Shown: positions 54,946 to 64,000 of the stretch, in pieces
Position numbering within the stretch: position 1 is the first letter of the stretch
Layout: every line of letters starts with the position of its first letter
Assembly: GCF_030272615.1 (NCBI RefSeq)
Contig: NC_081411.1
Coordinates: 42,831,140-42,895,139 of the forward strand
DNA: 64,000 bases
Source of the DNA: Cryptomeria japonica
Taxonomy: Eukaryota; Streptophyta; Pinopsida; Cupressales; Cupressaceae
Direction: 5' to 3'
Notes under the pieces: model-generated
Database searches by the model: none
What the model was told of the DNA's origin: nothing
Seen by the model: only the letters and a program-made list of their open reading frames with translations
Program-made: the position numbers and the translations under genes

Positions 54946-56775
54946 TTCAGTTGTCGGATATCTTGTTTCGATGTGTTTATCCTCCTATGATGGGATTAGT
55001 TAATAATTTATCAGACGCAGATAGGGCACATATTGATTTGTGCAGTTTTGGATACCTTCTTTAGATGCTAGATATCCGTGTAAATAATGGGATGTTGATT
55101 GCATTAGCAGAGAAGTTTCATTCAGAGAATAACACTTTCCATTTACCTATAGGAGAGATGATGATCACACCTAAGGATGCCTACTAGATTCTCAGGATTC
55201 TATTTGCTGGTGACAAGGTCGACTATGATTCTGCTCAGCGGCCAGGTATTTTAGCTTTGAGATGGATATTCCACGATGAGACTATCCTTGAGCAGGCCAT
55301 CACATGGGATGTTTTGATGACTAGGTATATTGAGTAGTTTCCACTGGCATGCATGTTAGCAGGTATCGTTGGGTGTTTCGTTATGCCAGACAGGGGACAA
55401 CAGGGTTTTCTATGTGGCTGGGCTAGGATGCTCGAGAGACTATTGACTCATCCTGAGAGATTAGGGTGGGGATCTTGTTTGTTAGCCCATATGTATCATG
55501 AGATGCACGAGGTTTCATATAGGGAGGGGAAGAGCATGGCAACATGAGTCTTAGTTTTGTAGATATGGGCCTAGGAGAATATCCCAGTATGCAGGCCGAT
55601 AGTAGATGATGCTAGAGAGACACACCAGCCTATTATATATTGCTATTCAAGTTATGTCACTCGGCCCCATCTGGGCAACACAGATTACTGGAGGAGATAG
55701 TTAGACGATCTGATTCTGGTAGTATGGAAACCATGTAGGGGTCTAGAGCTATGGGATGATTGGAGAGGGCAAAGGAAAGATATGTTTATGACTCATCCTC
55801 TTATTGGCAAGTCGGTGTCCATCATTGAGCGGTTTGTAGTTTCTAGGGTTATGAGGCAGTATGGTAGACCATAGGTTATATCTTAGGAGTTTCCAGCCTA
55901 TGTCTAGTAAGGAGATGAGGAGAGACAAGGATGGGCCCCGAGGTTATCCTACGCATTGAGCATGCAGGAGCTAATCGGTTTATAGCAACAACAATGGGAC
56001 TATTTGGAGGATGTTGCAAATGCAGGGGTATTTCCCCAGTATAGGGATTGGTTCCAGAGACATCCATTTCCTAGATTCACAGATCCTACAGAGCATGTGC
56101 CTCTCATAGAGGAGGTTGAGGATGAGGCACCAACATAGGCATAGGTACCGAGTCAGGTACAAGGATGGGAATAGGTGCAAGGATGAGGACAGGTGTCGGG
56201 ACAGAGAGTAGATGTACCTAGGCAGGTAGGAGGTGATCCTGGGGCTAGTAGCAGTAGGATACCAGCAACAGCGAGACAATGGCAGAGAGGGGAGGGTGGA
56301 TCTCTAGGGGTTGGTAGGGTTGAGGCTAGTGGTGCCAGGGCTGCAGAGGGTAGAGGTGAGGAGGAGAGAGCAACTCCTAGGTAGGTTAGGTAGTAGAGGG
56401 ATGAGTAGGGAGATAGAGAGGGAGGCGGAGAGCCTGTGAGAGAGCAGGGGGCACTAGACACAGTACGGTCTCTGAGGGCTAGATTGGCAGGTTTGTAGTC
56501 ATAGTTGACAATGGCGTAGACGCAACTTGCAAATCAGGACCAACAGCTTAGGGAGGTCAGAGCATAGTGCAATACTCTCCAATGAGAGGTTTTGTATCAG
56601 ATGAGCTGGGCAGCCTGTTATGTTGTAGCTTATAGTGTAGCAGTCCCAGTGGCACAACATGTTGTTCTATATTCTCAGTATATAGCTTGATCTGAGGGAG
56701 CTAGGGCACCTAGATAGGATGTCAGTCAGTTAGCACCACCTCCTCCACTTGGCGATGAGGGAGAGGCAGAGAGCT
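54946..56775 (+). pseudogene. Antisense PMD ORF of element 2, heavily mutated
   Basis: A candidate 3' splice site (tgattttgcag) at 54936-54946 precedes the reading region. PMD motifs: MLIALAEKFHSENNTFHLP, GEMMITPKDAY, GWARMLERLL, WGSCLLAHMYHEMHEV and PHLGNTDYWRR, matching the element 1 protein. The main frame (from about 55353 to 56384) has many stops, chiefly TAG: VL*IWA*EN stands against LHVWAWEH in element 1, GL*QQQ, RP*VIS*E and T*A*VPS. Most fit CAG to TAG or TGG to TAG transitions. The C-terminal part again has a coiled-coil-like stretch (RSLRARLAGL, ANQDQQLREVRA) and a Pro-rich end near 56735. Confidence 0.75.
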
Positions 56776-56789
56776 AGATTTTTATAGTT

Positions 56790-58235
56790 CCTAGTTTTTT
56801 GTTATGTACCCCATTTTTGTAGCCTATGTGATTCTTGCTCCGATGAGACATTGTATTTTGACAGTTGATATTATTTGTACTATGAGACACTGAGATCGTG
56901 ATGATATATACAAGATCTTGATTTAATTTCATCATACTTGTGTTGATTGATTATGAGATATTCTATATGCTTAATTCTATATGTATGCATATCATTTCAA
57001 TATGGATGTATGTAATGCAGATGAATATGGATGCTTATTTTTTTGTTTCTTTTCATATGCAAATAAATGATGAAAATGAGTAACTAGTAATACAAATGTT
57101 TATTTTTCATGCAATAATATGAATGTAAATAAGTAATAATGAAGTATATGGATCTATATAAAATTCTCATGTATGCATCTAACATCTCAATACACAAGTA
57201 CCCAATCGGAGAAATGATGATGGTTCAAACTTTCATTCAAAAGATAAAGAGATCATTGTTATCATGTTGAAATCACTTGAAATGCATAAAATTTAGAATG
57301 ACTGCAACCTCAACCTAGTCACTGGATTTGGAATGCTTAATTTTCATCACTTAGAGTTTACAAACATATCAGGCAAAATAGAGTTCCTTCCTTTTCATAT
57401 GCAATATTAATCATCTTGTCCACAATGACCTTTTTTTCATTCATATCCTTGGACAGATTACGCATGCATCCGAATTGCACATTAAATAAATTCTCTCAAA
57501 TAGACAAAGAAATGACTCCAACCTCCCTGTAGCATACAAATAAGTGGAGTCGAGGCATGTGTGGTGATTTCACCTCGATGTGAAGGCACTTAGCACAGAC
57601 ACCCAGCTAATTAGATGTTTCCAAATCATTAGAATCATTCATACAAGCAGAAAATGAAGAAAGTATTATGCCCCCAATCCTTGTTCCTCTTAGTCAAGAT
57701 AGACTTCCTCAAGTTACTCAAAGTTAATCATAATTGAAAACTAATGTAAAAGACAACACACAAAGAAAAATTCAATCATATCTCAAACTATTTAGTGATT
57801 GTTTTCAGCAGTCTTGTTTTGCTTGTTTACTCAATGATAAACTCTGTAGTAGTCAAGAGACAAGTGACTGACTCAGATTGGATGACTGGGCACCACTGAC
57901 TGAAAGATGAATTGGTTGATACTGCTTAGGACATGTAATTTGATCAATCTATTACCCTAAGACTAGGATGTTTGATCAGTTTCAAGTCAAGAGGGTTCAA
58001 AAGAACCAGGATGTCACGAAAGTGACTAAAATATATGTACAAGCGAAAGCAAAGATGTAGGAAAGCGGGAATGAAAATGAGAAATATCAACTGTGCATTG
58101 ATAGATGGAGTGCTTGAGTACAAGAGGCGCATGTTTACCAGGTTTTCACCTGCTTGGCAAAGATTCTTTTTTTCTCCTCTCTTTTTTTTTAAAGGACATT
58201 TTATGATTTTTATGATTAATTTCAAGAAATTTTAT
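56790..58235. other. Spacer between the PMD ORF and pol of element 2
   Basis: From 56880 to 57200 it is atgcatat/catatgaatg-rich, the counterpart of the CAT-rich spacer of element 1. The rest has no ORF. Confidence 0.5.
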
Positions 58236-58239
58236 GATT

Positions 58240-58352
58240 TTCAGGTTTTCTTCAGGACATTTTCTGATTTTTAGAATTTCTTCAGGACATTTTCTAATTT
58301 TTAGAATTTCTTCAGGACATTTTCTTATTTTTAGAATTTCTTCAGGATATTT
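58240..58352 (-). repeat. 36-bp tandem repeats 3' of pol in element 2
   Basis: tttcttcaggacattttcta followed by atttttagaa occurs three and a half times with a 36-bp period. On the element's coding strand it contains aaaatgtcctgaagaaa, nearly the same as cagaaaatgtcctaaagaaa 3' of pol in element 1. Confidence 0.85.
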
Positions 58353-58561
58353 TAGTTGTACAGGTTGCTGGAGAAGAGAATACTAAGTGAAGAATTTCTT
58401 CAAGTGGATGGTATTGATTGGTTCATAGAGTTGTTCTCCTTTCAATGTTGAGAGTTGATAGGCACTAGACCCAAAGACTACAGTAACGATGTAGGGACCC
58501 AGCCAGTTGGGTTCAAACTTCCCTTCCTTGTCTCGAAACTGTTGATTTTAAGGATTTTCTC

Positions 58562-59540
58562 TCAGAACAAGGTCACCAACTTGAAATTATCGTGGGCAGA
58601 CTTTTTATTATAACCTCTAGACATTCTCTTTTGATATGTTCTCAAGTGATCAAATGCCACTTGTCGATGTTCATCCACCAACTTGAGTTCTTGCAATCTA
58701 GATATTCTGTAGTCTTTATCAGTAAAAAGACCTTGCAAAGAAACTCTTAAAGATGGTATTTCCACCTCAATAGGTAAAGCTTCTTCGGACCCATACACCA
58801 AAGAAAATGGTGTAGCCCCAATAGGTGTTCTGATACTTGTTCTATAAGCCCATAGTGTAGGATTGAGCTACAGATGCCAATCCTTTCCATATTTATTTAC
58901 TGTTCTGTTTAAGATAGTCAATAGATTCTTGTTCTAGATGCTTCAGCTTGTCCATTAGCTTGAGGGTAGTATATGGATGACCAGTGTTGTTTTATTTTGA
59001 ATTTTTCACAGAGTTCATGTAGATCTTTTTTCTTGAACTGCCCTCCATTGTCAGTCACAATGGATGAAGGTATCCCATACCTACAAATAATATAGTTAAG
59101 GATGAACATAGCTACTTGCTTACCGGTTGCTTTAATCAGCAGAACCACTTCTACCCACTTAGAGAAGTACTCAGTCACAGTTATAACAAACTTGTGACCA
59201 TTAGATGATGCATTATATATTTGGCCAATGAGATCAAACACCCATTGTTGAAAAGGCCAATGTGTAATGAAGGGTATAAGAGCCCTTGCTGGAGCATGTA
59301 TGAGGTTCCCATGTAGCTAACACTTCTCACAAGTTTTAGCAAATTTTATAGCATCTTTATCCATGTCGGGCCAGTAGTAGCCAGCCCTTAGTATTTTTTG
59401 TGCTAAAGTTAGATCATTTGAATGGGATCCACAAATACCTTCATGGACTTCAGATAATGCACGTTGGGACTCTTCAGTTTCTAGACACCTAAGCAAAGTA
59501 CTATCTAAACCTTGCCTAAATAGGTTGTTAGTGATGATGA
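58562..59540 (-). pseudogene. Integrase of element 2, broken
   Basis: The zinc-finger end (CEKC near 59315) is followed by WVFDLIGQIYNASSNGHKFV (first Asp), SIVTDNGGQFKKKD (second Asp) and ANGQAEASR (Glu), so the DDE residues survive. The C-terminal part (YRTSIRTPIGATPFSLVYGS, LPIEVEIPSLRVSL, MSRGYNKK) lies in another frame. A TAG (DWHL*LNP) stands where Gln is found in element 1. At least two frameshifts and several stops. Confidence 0.85.
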
Positions 59541-59544
59541 CGTA

Positions 59545-60385
59545 TCATGAAGCATTTTGGATTAGGTTCCTTTTCTCATTATGGGTAAGATTATCAGGGA
59601 TAACTTGATCATGCAGGTAAGAGTAAATGTGGCTATAGCGAGATGAGTCATGTCCAATAATAGAACAGACTATCTGGGACTCGGCAGAATCATATGTAGG
59701 ATAATAACTCCTCCCCCATGAATTCAAAGTGAAAATTAGATTCTTGTAGCAGTGGTATAGATGCCAAGGTGTCCATAGCATCTGCTACTCTATTTGTTGA
59801 TCTAGGAATCTGTTGGAATGATATAAAGGTAAAGTATTTCTTGAGATCATCCACCATTCTCTTATAAGGCATCATTTTCTCATCTCTAGTCTGATATCTA
59901 TCATTGATTTGGTTGATGATTAGCTAAGAATCTCCATAGATGTATAAGTCAACAACCTTCCATTTGATAGCCAGCTTGATCCCATTTACCAAAGCTTCAT
60001 ATTCTACAATGTTGTTTGTACAAGGGAAGAGGATCTTGTAAGCTTTTGGGATCGAATATTTTTGAGGAGTAATAAAAATTATTCCGGCACCACAACCATG
60101 TTGAGTGAAAGACCCATCAAAGAACATCTTCCATGATCGTTGAGTAAGGTGCATGATTGATTCATCCAAAAATTCTATGTGCAAAGGTTGACTGTCTTCA
60201 AGTGGAGCATCAACAAGTTGATCTACAATGACCTGCACTTTGATGGTTTTGTGTTCTACATATTCAATATTAAATTTTGTAAGAACCATGACCCATTTAG
60301 CCAATATTCTTGTAAGTGTTTCTTTGCTAAGAAGATATTTAAGTGGATCAATCTTAGCAACCAACTTAATAGAGTGTGCTAACAT
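59545..60385 (-). pseudogene. Archaeal-type RNase H of element 2, broken
   Basis: KIDPLKYLLSKETLT ends the first RNase H. The second follows: MFFDGSFTQHGCGAGIIF (Asp), NNIVEYEALVNGIKLA (Glu), LYIYGDS (Asp), then a stop and a frame change, and FQQIPRSTNRVADAMDTLAS (Asp). All four catalytic positions are visible, but not in one open frame. The remainder to 59545 is the linker to the integrase. Confidence 0.85.
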
Positions 60386-60400
60386 ATAGTGTCTTAATTT

Positions 60401-60928
60401 TTATGATGCAAAGACTAATGCGAAACAAGATTTTTCTATGATAGTATAGTTCATTTCATAGGACACCAAGGTCTTGCTAATATAATATATGGCTCTTTCC
60501 TTTTTATTTTCATCTGGTTGTGCCAAAAGTGCCCCCATTGATGTATCGGTAGCTGACATGTATAGAATAAATGGTTTACCTTGAATTGGTGGCATCAATA
60601 TGGGTGGATTAGAAAGATAGTCTTTGATTTTTTTTAGGTGTTTCTCACAATATTCATCCCAGTTGTATTGGACTCCTTTTTGTAATGCCTTGGTGAATGG
60701 TTGAGCTTTGTCTGCTAGTTGAGATATAAAGTGCCTTATTAATTGGAGACGTCCTTGTAAACTTCTCATTTGACTGATATTCTTGGGTGGAGGCATTTCC
60801 ATTATGGCATGGACTTTTTCAAGATCAACCTCAATTCCTTTCTTTGAAATTATGTAACCAAGCAATTTCCATGATGTTACTCTGAATGCACACTTTTTAG
60901 GATTTAGCCAGAGCTTAAATCTTTGCAT
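60401..60928 (-). pseudogene. RT thumb/connection and first RNase H of element 2
   Basis: LNPKKCAFRVTSWKLLGYII, PPPKNISQMRSLQGRLQLIR and LYMSATDTSMGALLAQ, then AIYYISKTLVSYEMNY. The catalytic Asp of the first RNase H is again replaced (MSATD), as in element 1. It is out of frame with the preceding RT segment through a shift near 60905-60930. Confidence 0.85.
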
Positions 60929-61707
60929 TTAACCAATATGAAGCTTAGCTCTTGAATATGTGTGGATCTCTTCATGGTTTTTACTAGGGTGTCATCAACA
61001 TAATCTTCCATGTTTTTGTGCATCATATCATGGAAGATGGTGGTTACTGCTCTTTGGTAAGTTGCTCCTACATTCTTTAGTCCAAATGGCATGACATTCC
61101 AACATAAGGTTCCCCATGCACATGTGAAGGTTGTCTTTTCTTGATCCTCAGGAGCTATCTTGATCTGATTATAACCAATGAATCCATCCATTAATGAGTA
61201 CATCTCATATCCAGCAGTCATATCCACTATCAAATCAATGTTGGGCAATGGAAAATCATCTTTTGAACATGCTTTGTTGAGATCCCTGAAGTCTTTGTAA
61301 ACCCTAATAGATCTGTCTACCTTTGATACAGGTACTATGTTTGATATCCATTCTGCATAGTTTATAGCTCTGATAAATCCAACTTTTAGCAATTTTTCTA
61401 GCTCATCTTTGACTAGTAGTGCCACATGAGGATGCATCTTACAGAGTTTTTGCTTGACTGGTTTAACTCCTAGTGTAATAGAGAGATGATGCATGATGAG
61501 ATCGAGATCTAGACCTAGCATATCAAAGTATGTCCATGCAAAGTTGATCTTCTTCTCTGAAAAGAGGTTGGTGAAATATTTTAACTCTTCTGCTGATAGT
61601 GATTGAGCTAGATGGATGATATGTGGTGTCTCTTGACTTCCAACATTTATTGGTTGAGTTGGTTCAATCAATATTGAAGACCTTTCTTGGAAGTGACTTG
61701 GCAACAT
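60904..61707 (-). pseudogene. Reverse transcriptase palm of element 2
   Basis: Begins with QERSSILIEPTQPINVG, then INFAWTYFDMLGLDLDLIMH, VGFIRAINYAEWISNIVPVS, YKDFRDLNKACSKDDFPLP, motif A LMDGFIGYNQIKIAPEDQ, WNVMPFGLKN and catalytic YVDD. This 267-codon stretch is open. Substitutions such as Gly to Ile in motif A suggest relaxed constraint. It ends at a frameshift after MKRSTHI. Confidence 0.9.
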
Positions 61708-61716
61708 ATCAAGTTT

Positions 61717-63625
61717 CTAACCCTCAAGTGCCTCAAAGAGGTTTTCACCCTTAGGTATGTCCTTTATTTTCACTATTTTTGATTCTGACAACACCACAAT
61801 GTGGTTTTCACCGTCAGATCTCTTATTTTTCTTTTTTTGATTTTTGCGATTGAGATACTTGATGTCTATTTCAGTCATGTTCCCACTTTTCTCATTGGTG
61901 GAATTGTCCATTGGTTCAACCACATTAAGATAGTAGGCTAATGTGTAGTCATTGGCGAAGGTAGGTATATTCAAAGGTTGGTTGTAAAGAGTACAGTCAC
62001 TCAGTTCAGGATGTACCAAGGATAAAGTTTGAACAAGTTCAAGGGAGTTCACGGTATTTTCATCATAACTTCGAATCGACAAGTCAAGTTCTAGAAAACT
62101 ACCTTGTGTAGGTATCTCGAGACCAGGAAGAGTTACAACATGATTATCAAAGTGAATGTTATTATTTAGTGGACCTAACCCAACAGACCTACTCCTAGCA
62201 TCATCCCCTACATCATACTGGACTACATATCGTGGTGTGACAGTAATAGGGTCAGCAGACAGAATCTCGACATTCATGATAGAGTAGTCATAGTGTGATG
62301 CTGAAAAGGTATTGTCATAAATAGAGCTTATGTCAGAGTTATTAGAGTCATAAGAGGAAGTTTCTGACTCTTCTTCAAGTGATTGAGTAAAATTATGTAT
62401 AGTGTCAACATCTACATCTTTAATGCTACAAGTTCCTTCATGAGTGGGGTCATTGATCACTTGTATTTGACATATTTGTTGGCATAACCTTGATGGCTCT
62501 GTGAGTCTCTGTCATCTATTCCATTCAACTTCTTTTGGACTAATGACTAGTTTTTCTTATGTAGCTTCTAATTCTTCTTGTGTAGTTCCATACCTGATTT
62601 GTTTTGTCTTATTAGAGGGAGATATAGTAGGTGAATAATTTTCTTGTGTTCTTTCTTCTTTTAGCTGTTGTTCATAGTCTTCTTGTCTTTTTAGTTTGAT
62701 TTCTTCTATTTCCTTTTGTATTTTCAATCATATCAACTCTTGTGCATCATCTATGATATCATTGGATTCTTCATGGGTTTCTGTAGATGTATCTAAGAGA
62801 TGATCTGGACCCCATTCATACTCATTTGAATTAGGTTCTGAATCATCTACTTGTTGTCTACCAGTATATGTGACTAGAATGTTCAGTGGTTCAAATAATT
62901 CTATGATTCTTTCTACCTCTTCTCTCATATCCTCTGGGACTTCTACTTGTAGTATTATAGCTGATACAATCTGAACTTGATTACCATCTGCTTCCTCTCT
63001 CTGAGTTGGCAATACGTCTTGTTCATCATCATACTCTTCCTGAGTATTGATTTCATGTGATGTTGAAGGTAGTACCTTTTTCCTCCACTTAGGTTGATGG
63101 TGAGAAGTATGTTTCTAATCTAATGACTTTCTTGGATTGTATCTAAGTCTATCTTTATCATTTGTAGACTTCATTTGTAGCTGAATAGGTTCAACAATAC
63201 GTTCTTGATGCTTGCCCAGAGGACCGGTACCTGAATATCCCATGTGTTGAATCATCTTATAGCCTCGACCATATTGTGTCGAGGATATTTCACAATGTCG
63301 TATCTCTGTGGTTTTACTATCTTCTTTGAAAATCCATTTCAGAACAACATCATCTTCTATTTCATCTGCAAGGGAGGTAGAAGACTATATAAAGGTACCA
63401 TCATAAATGATATTTGGAGTTGAAGTTTGTGGCTTCATGACCTCTGACGGTTTTCCAAACCATCTCGATGATGGTAGAAGAGACATTAGTGAAAGTACAG
63501 GTTCTATTTATATCCATCCATGCCAGTAACTATGATTTTCAATTTTGTTTCTAAATCTTTCATCAAAGTTTTTGAACTTTCAGTTGTAGTGGCTACTCTA
63601 TCATGAAGAACAAAAGCATCAACAC
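61717..63625 (-). pseudogene. Protease-RT linker of element 2 with G-patch, broken
   Basis: A G-patch-like motif at about 63285-63180: TQYGRGYKMIQHMGYSGTG, then PLGKHQERIVEPIQ, the counterpart of the element 1 motif. The rest is an acidic, Ser/Asn-rich spacer (63012-62728 and 62460-61717) ending in PKGENLFEALEG, which matches SKGENLSEAPED in element 1. Several stops and shifts. No other domain recognised. Confidence 0.7.
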
Positions 63626-63626
63626 T

Positions 63627-64000
63627 CTATGTTAATTCATTACAGGTATATCTTGTATCAACAGGAATAATGACTTCAACTCCATTATAAGAAAATTTCA
63701 AGAACTGATGATATGTAGATGGTATTGCCTTCATTTTGTGAATCCATGGCTTGTCCAGTAAGATGTTGTATGAAAGAGGGAGATTGAGCACCTGAGAGAT
63801 AGCATCTCTTTCCACGAGTCCTACCCTGATCAGTAATAATACCAGACATTTAGAGATTCTTTCTTCTTCATCATAAGCTATGATTGTTATTTTCTTTGTT
63901 GGATCAATGACATTTTTATAAAAGTGTAGTTGTGTCAATAAATTATAGGTACAAATATTCAACCCAGCACCTCCATCTATCAAAACATGTTTAACCCAGT
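63627..64000 (-). pseudogene. Aspartic protease of element 2 (partial, at window edge)
   Basis: VLIDGGAGLNICTYNLLTQL, then ITIIAYDEEERISK and LPLSYNILLDKPWIHKM. The active site reads D-G-G-A, as is common in plant Ty3/gypsy proteases. This segment is open; gag lies beyond the window. Confidence 0.85.

Larger units (their letters stand above)
54000..64000 (-). mobile_element. Second Tat-lineage Ty3/gypsy element (element 2), decayed, open at the right edge
   Basis: Minus-strand order: protease (64000-63627), G-patch linker, RT, RNase H, archaeal RNase H, integrase (to about 58560), spacer with aaaatgtcctgaagaaa repeats, then a plus-strand PMD ORF with its own TATA box. The layout is that of element 1, but the sequence is well diverged and broken by many stops and several frameshifts. 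Gag and the 5' LTR are beyond 64000. The 3' LTR must lie left of 54320; no boundary was identified, so the left limit is a guess. Confidence 0.85.

Overview
The window is nuclear DNA of a seed plant with a large, repeat-filled genome. It holds one apparently intact host gene, a three-exon vacuolar aquaporin (TIP), surrounded by an L1-type LINE, a PIF/Harbinger DNA transposon, a Ty1/copia remnant and two large Ty3/gypsy elements. The density and size of the retroelements suggest a gymnosperm, probably a conifer. That is an inference; no sequence here fixes the species.

Layout: 1-3650, 5'-truncated L1 LINE on the minus strand, running off the left edge. 3660-6000, AT-rich DNA with no gene. About 6000-10650, decayed PIF/Harbinger element with a Myb/SANT-like ORF and a DDE transposase full of scrambled internal duplications. 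12468-13795 (minus), TIP3-like aquaporin with a TATA box and three ABRE cores upstream. 14685-33716, a complete 19-kb Ty3/gypsy element of the Tat lineage (1488-bp LTRs about 99% identical by eye, CTTTC target-site duplication). It is inserted in the first copy of a 3.02-kb tandem duplication; the second copy (36584-39606) preserves the empty site. 35630-39900, a series of ~125-bp degenerate hairpin-forming repeats leading to a long unrecognised decayed reading frame (40200-43783). 45425-46330, a long imperfect inverted repeat. 51114 onward, a copia RNase H fragment with polypurine tract and LTR start. About 54000-64000, a second, older Tat-lineage element on the minus strand, running off the right edge.

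The most interesting structure is shared by the two Tat elements. Each carries, 3' of gag-pol and on the opposite strand, an ORF for a plant mobile domain (PMD, 'aminotransferase-like') protein with its own TATA-type promoter and a leader packed with short CG-containing motifs. In element 1 the same motif (TAGCGCTATTG) forms arrays in both the sense leader (after the primer-binding site) and the antisense PMD leader, in the same orientation relative to each transcript. Element 2 has a different motif (TCGTATGA) in its PMD leader, and the unrecognised 40.2-kb ORF has a third type (GTTTCGCGAAAC-like hairpins). This suggests family-specific leader arrays, possibly recognised by an element-encoded or host factor.

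Every retroelement coding region is interrupted. In element 1 the 7.3-kb gag-pol frame has no frameshift but six in-frame stops, several of which fit C-to-T deamination (CAG to TAG, CGA to TGA). The window therefore reads as methylated, decaying repeats around one conserved gene.
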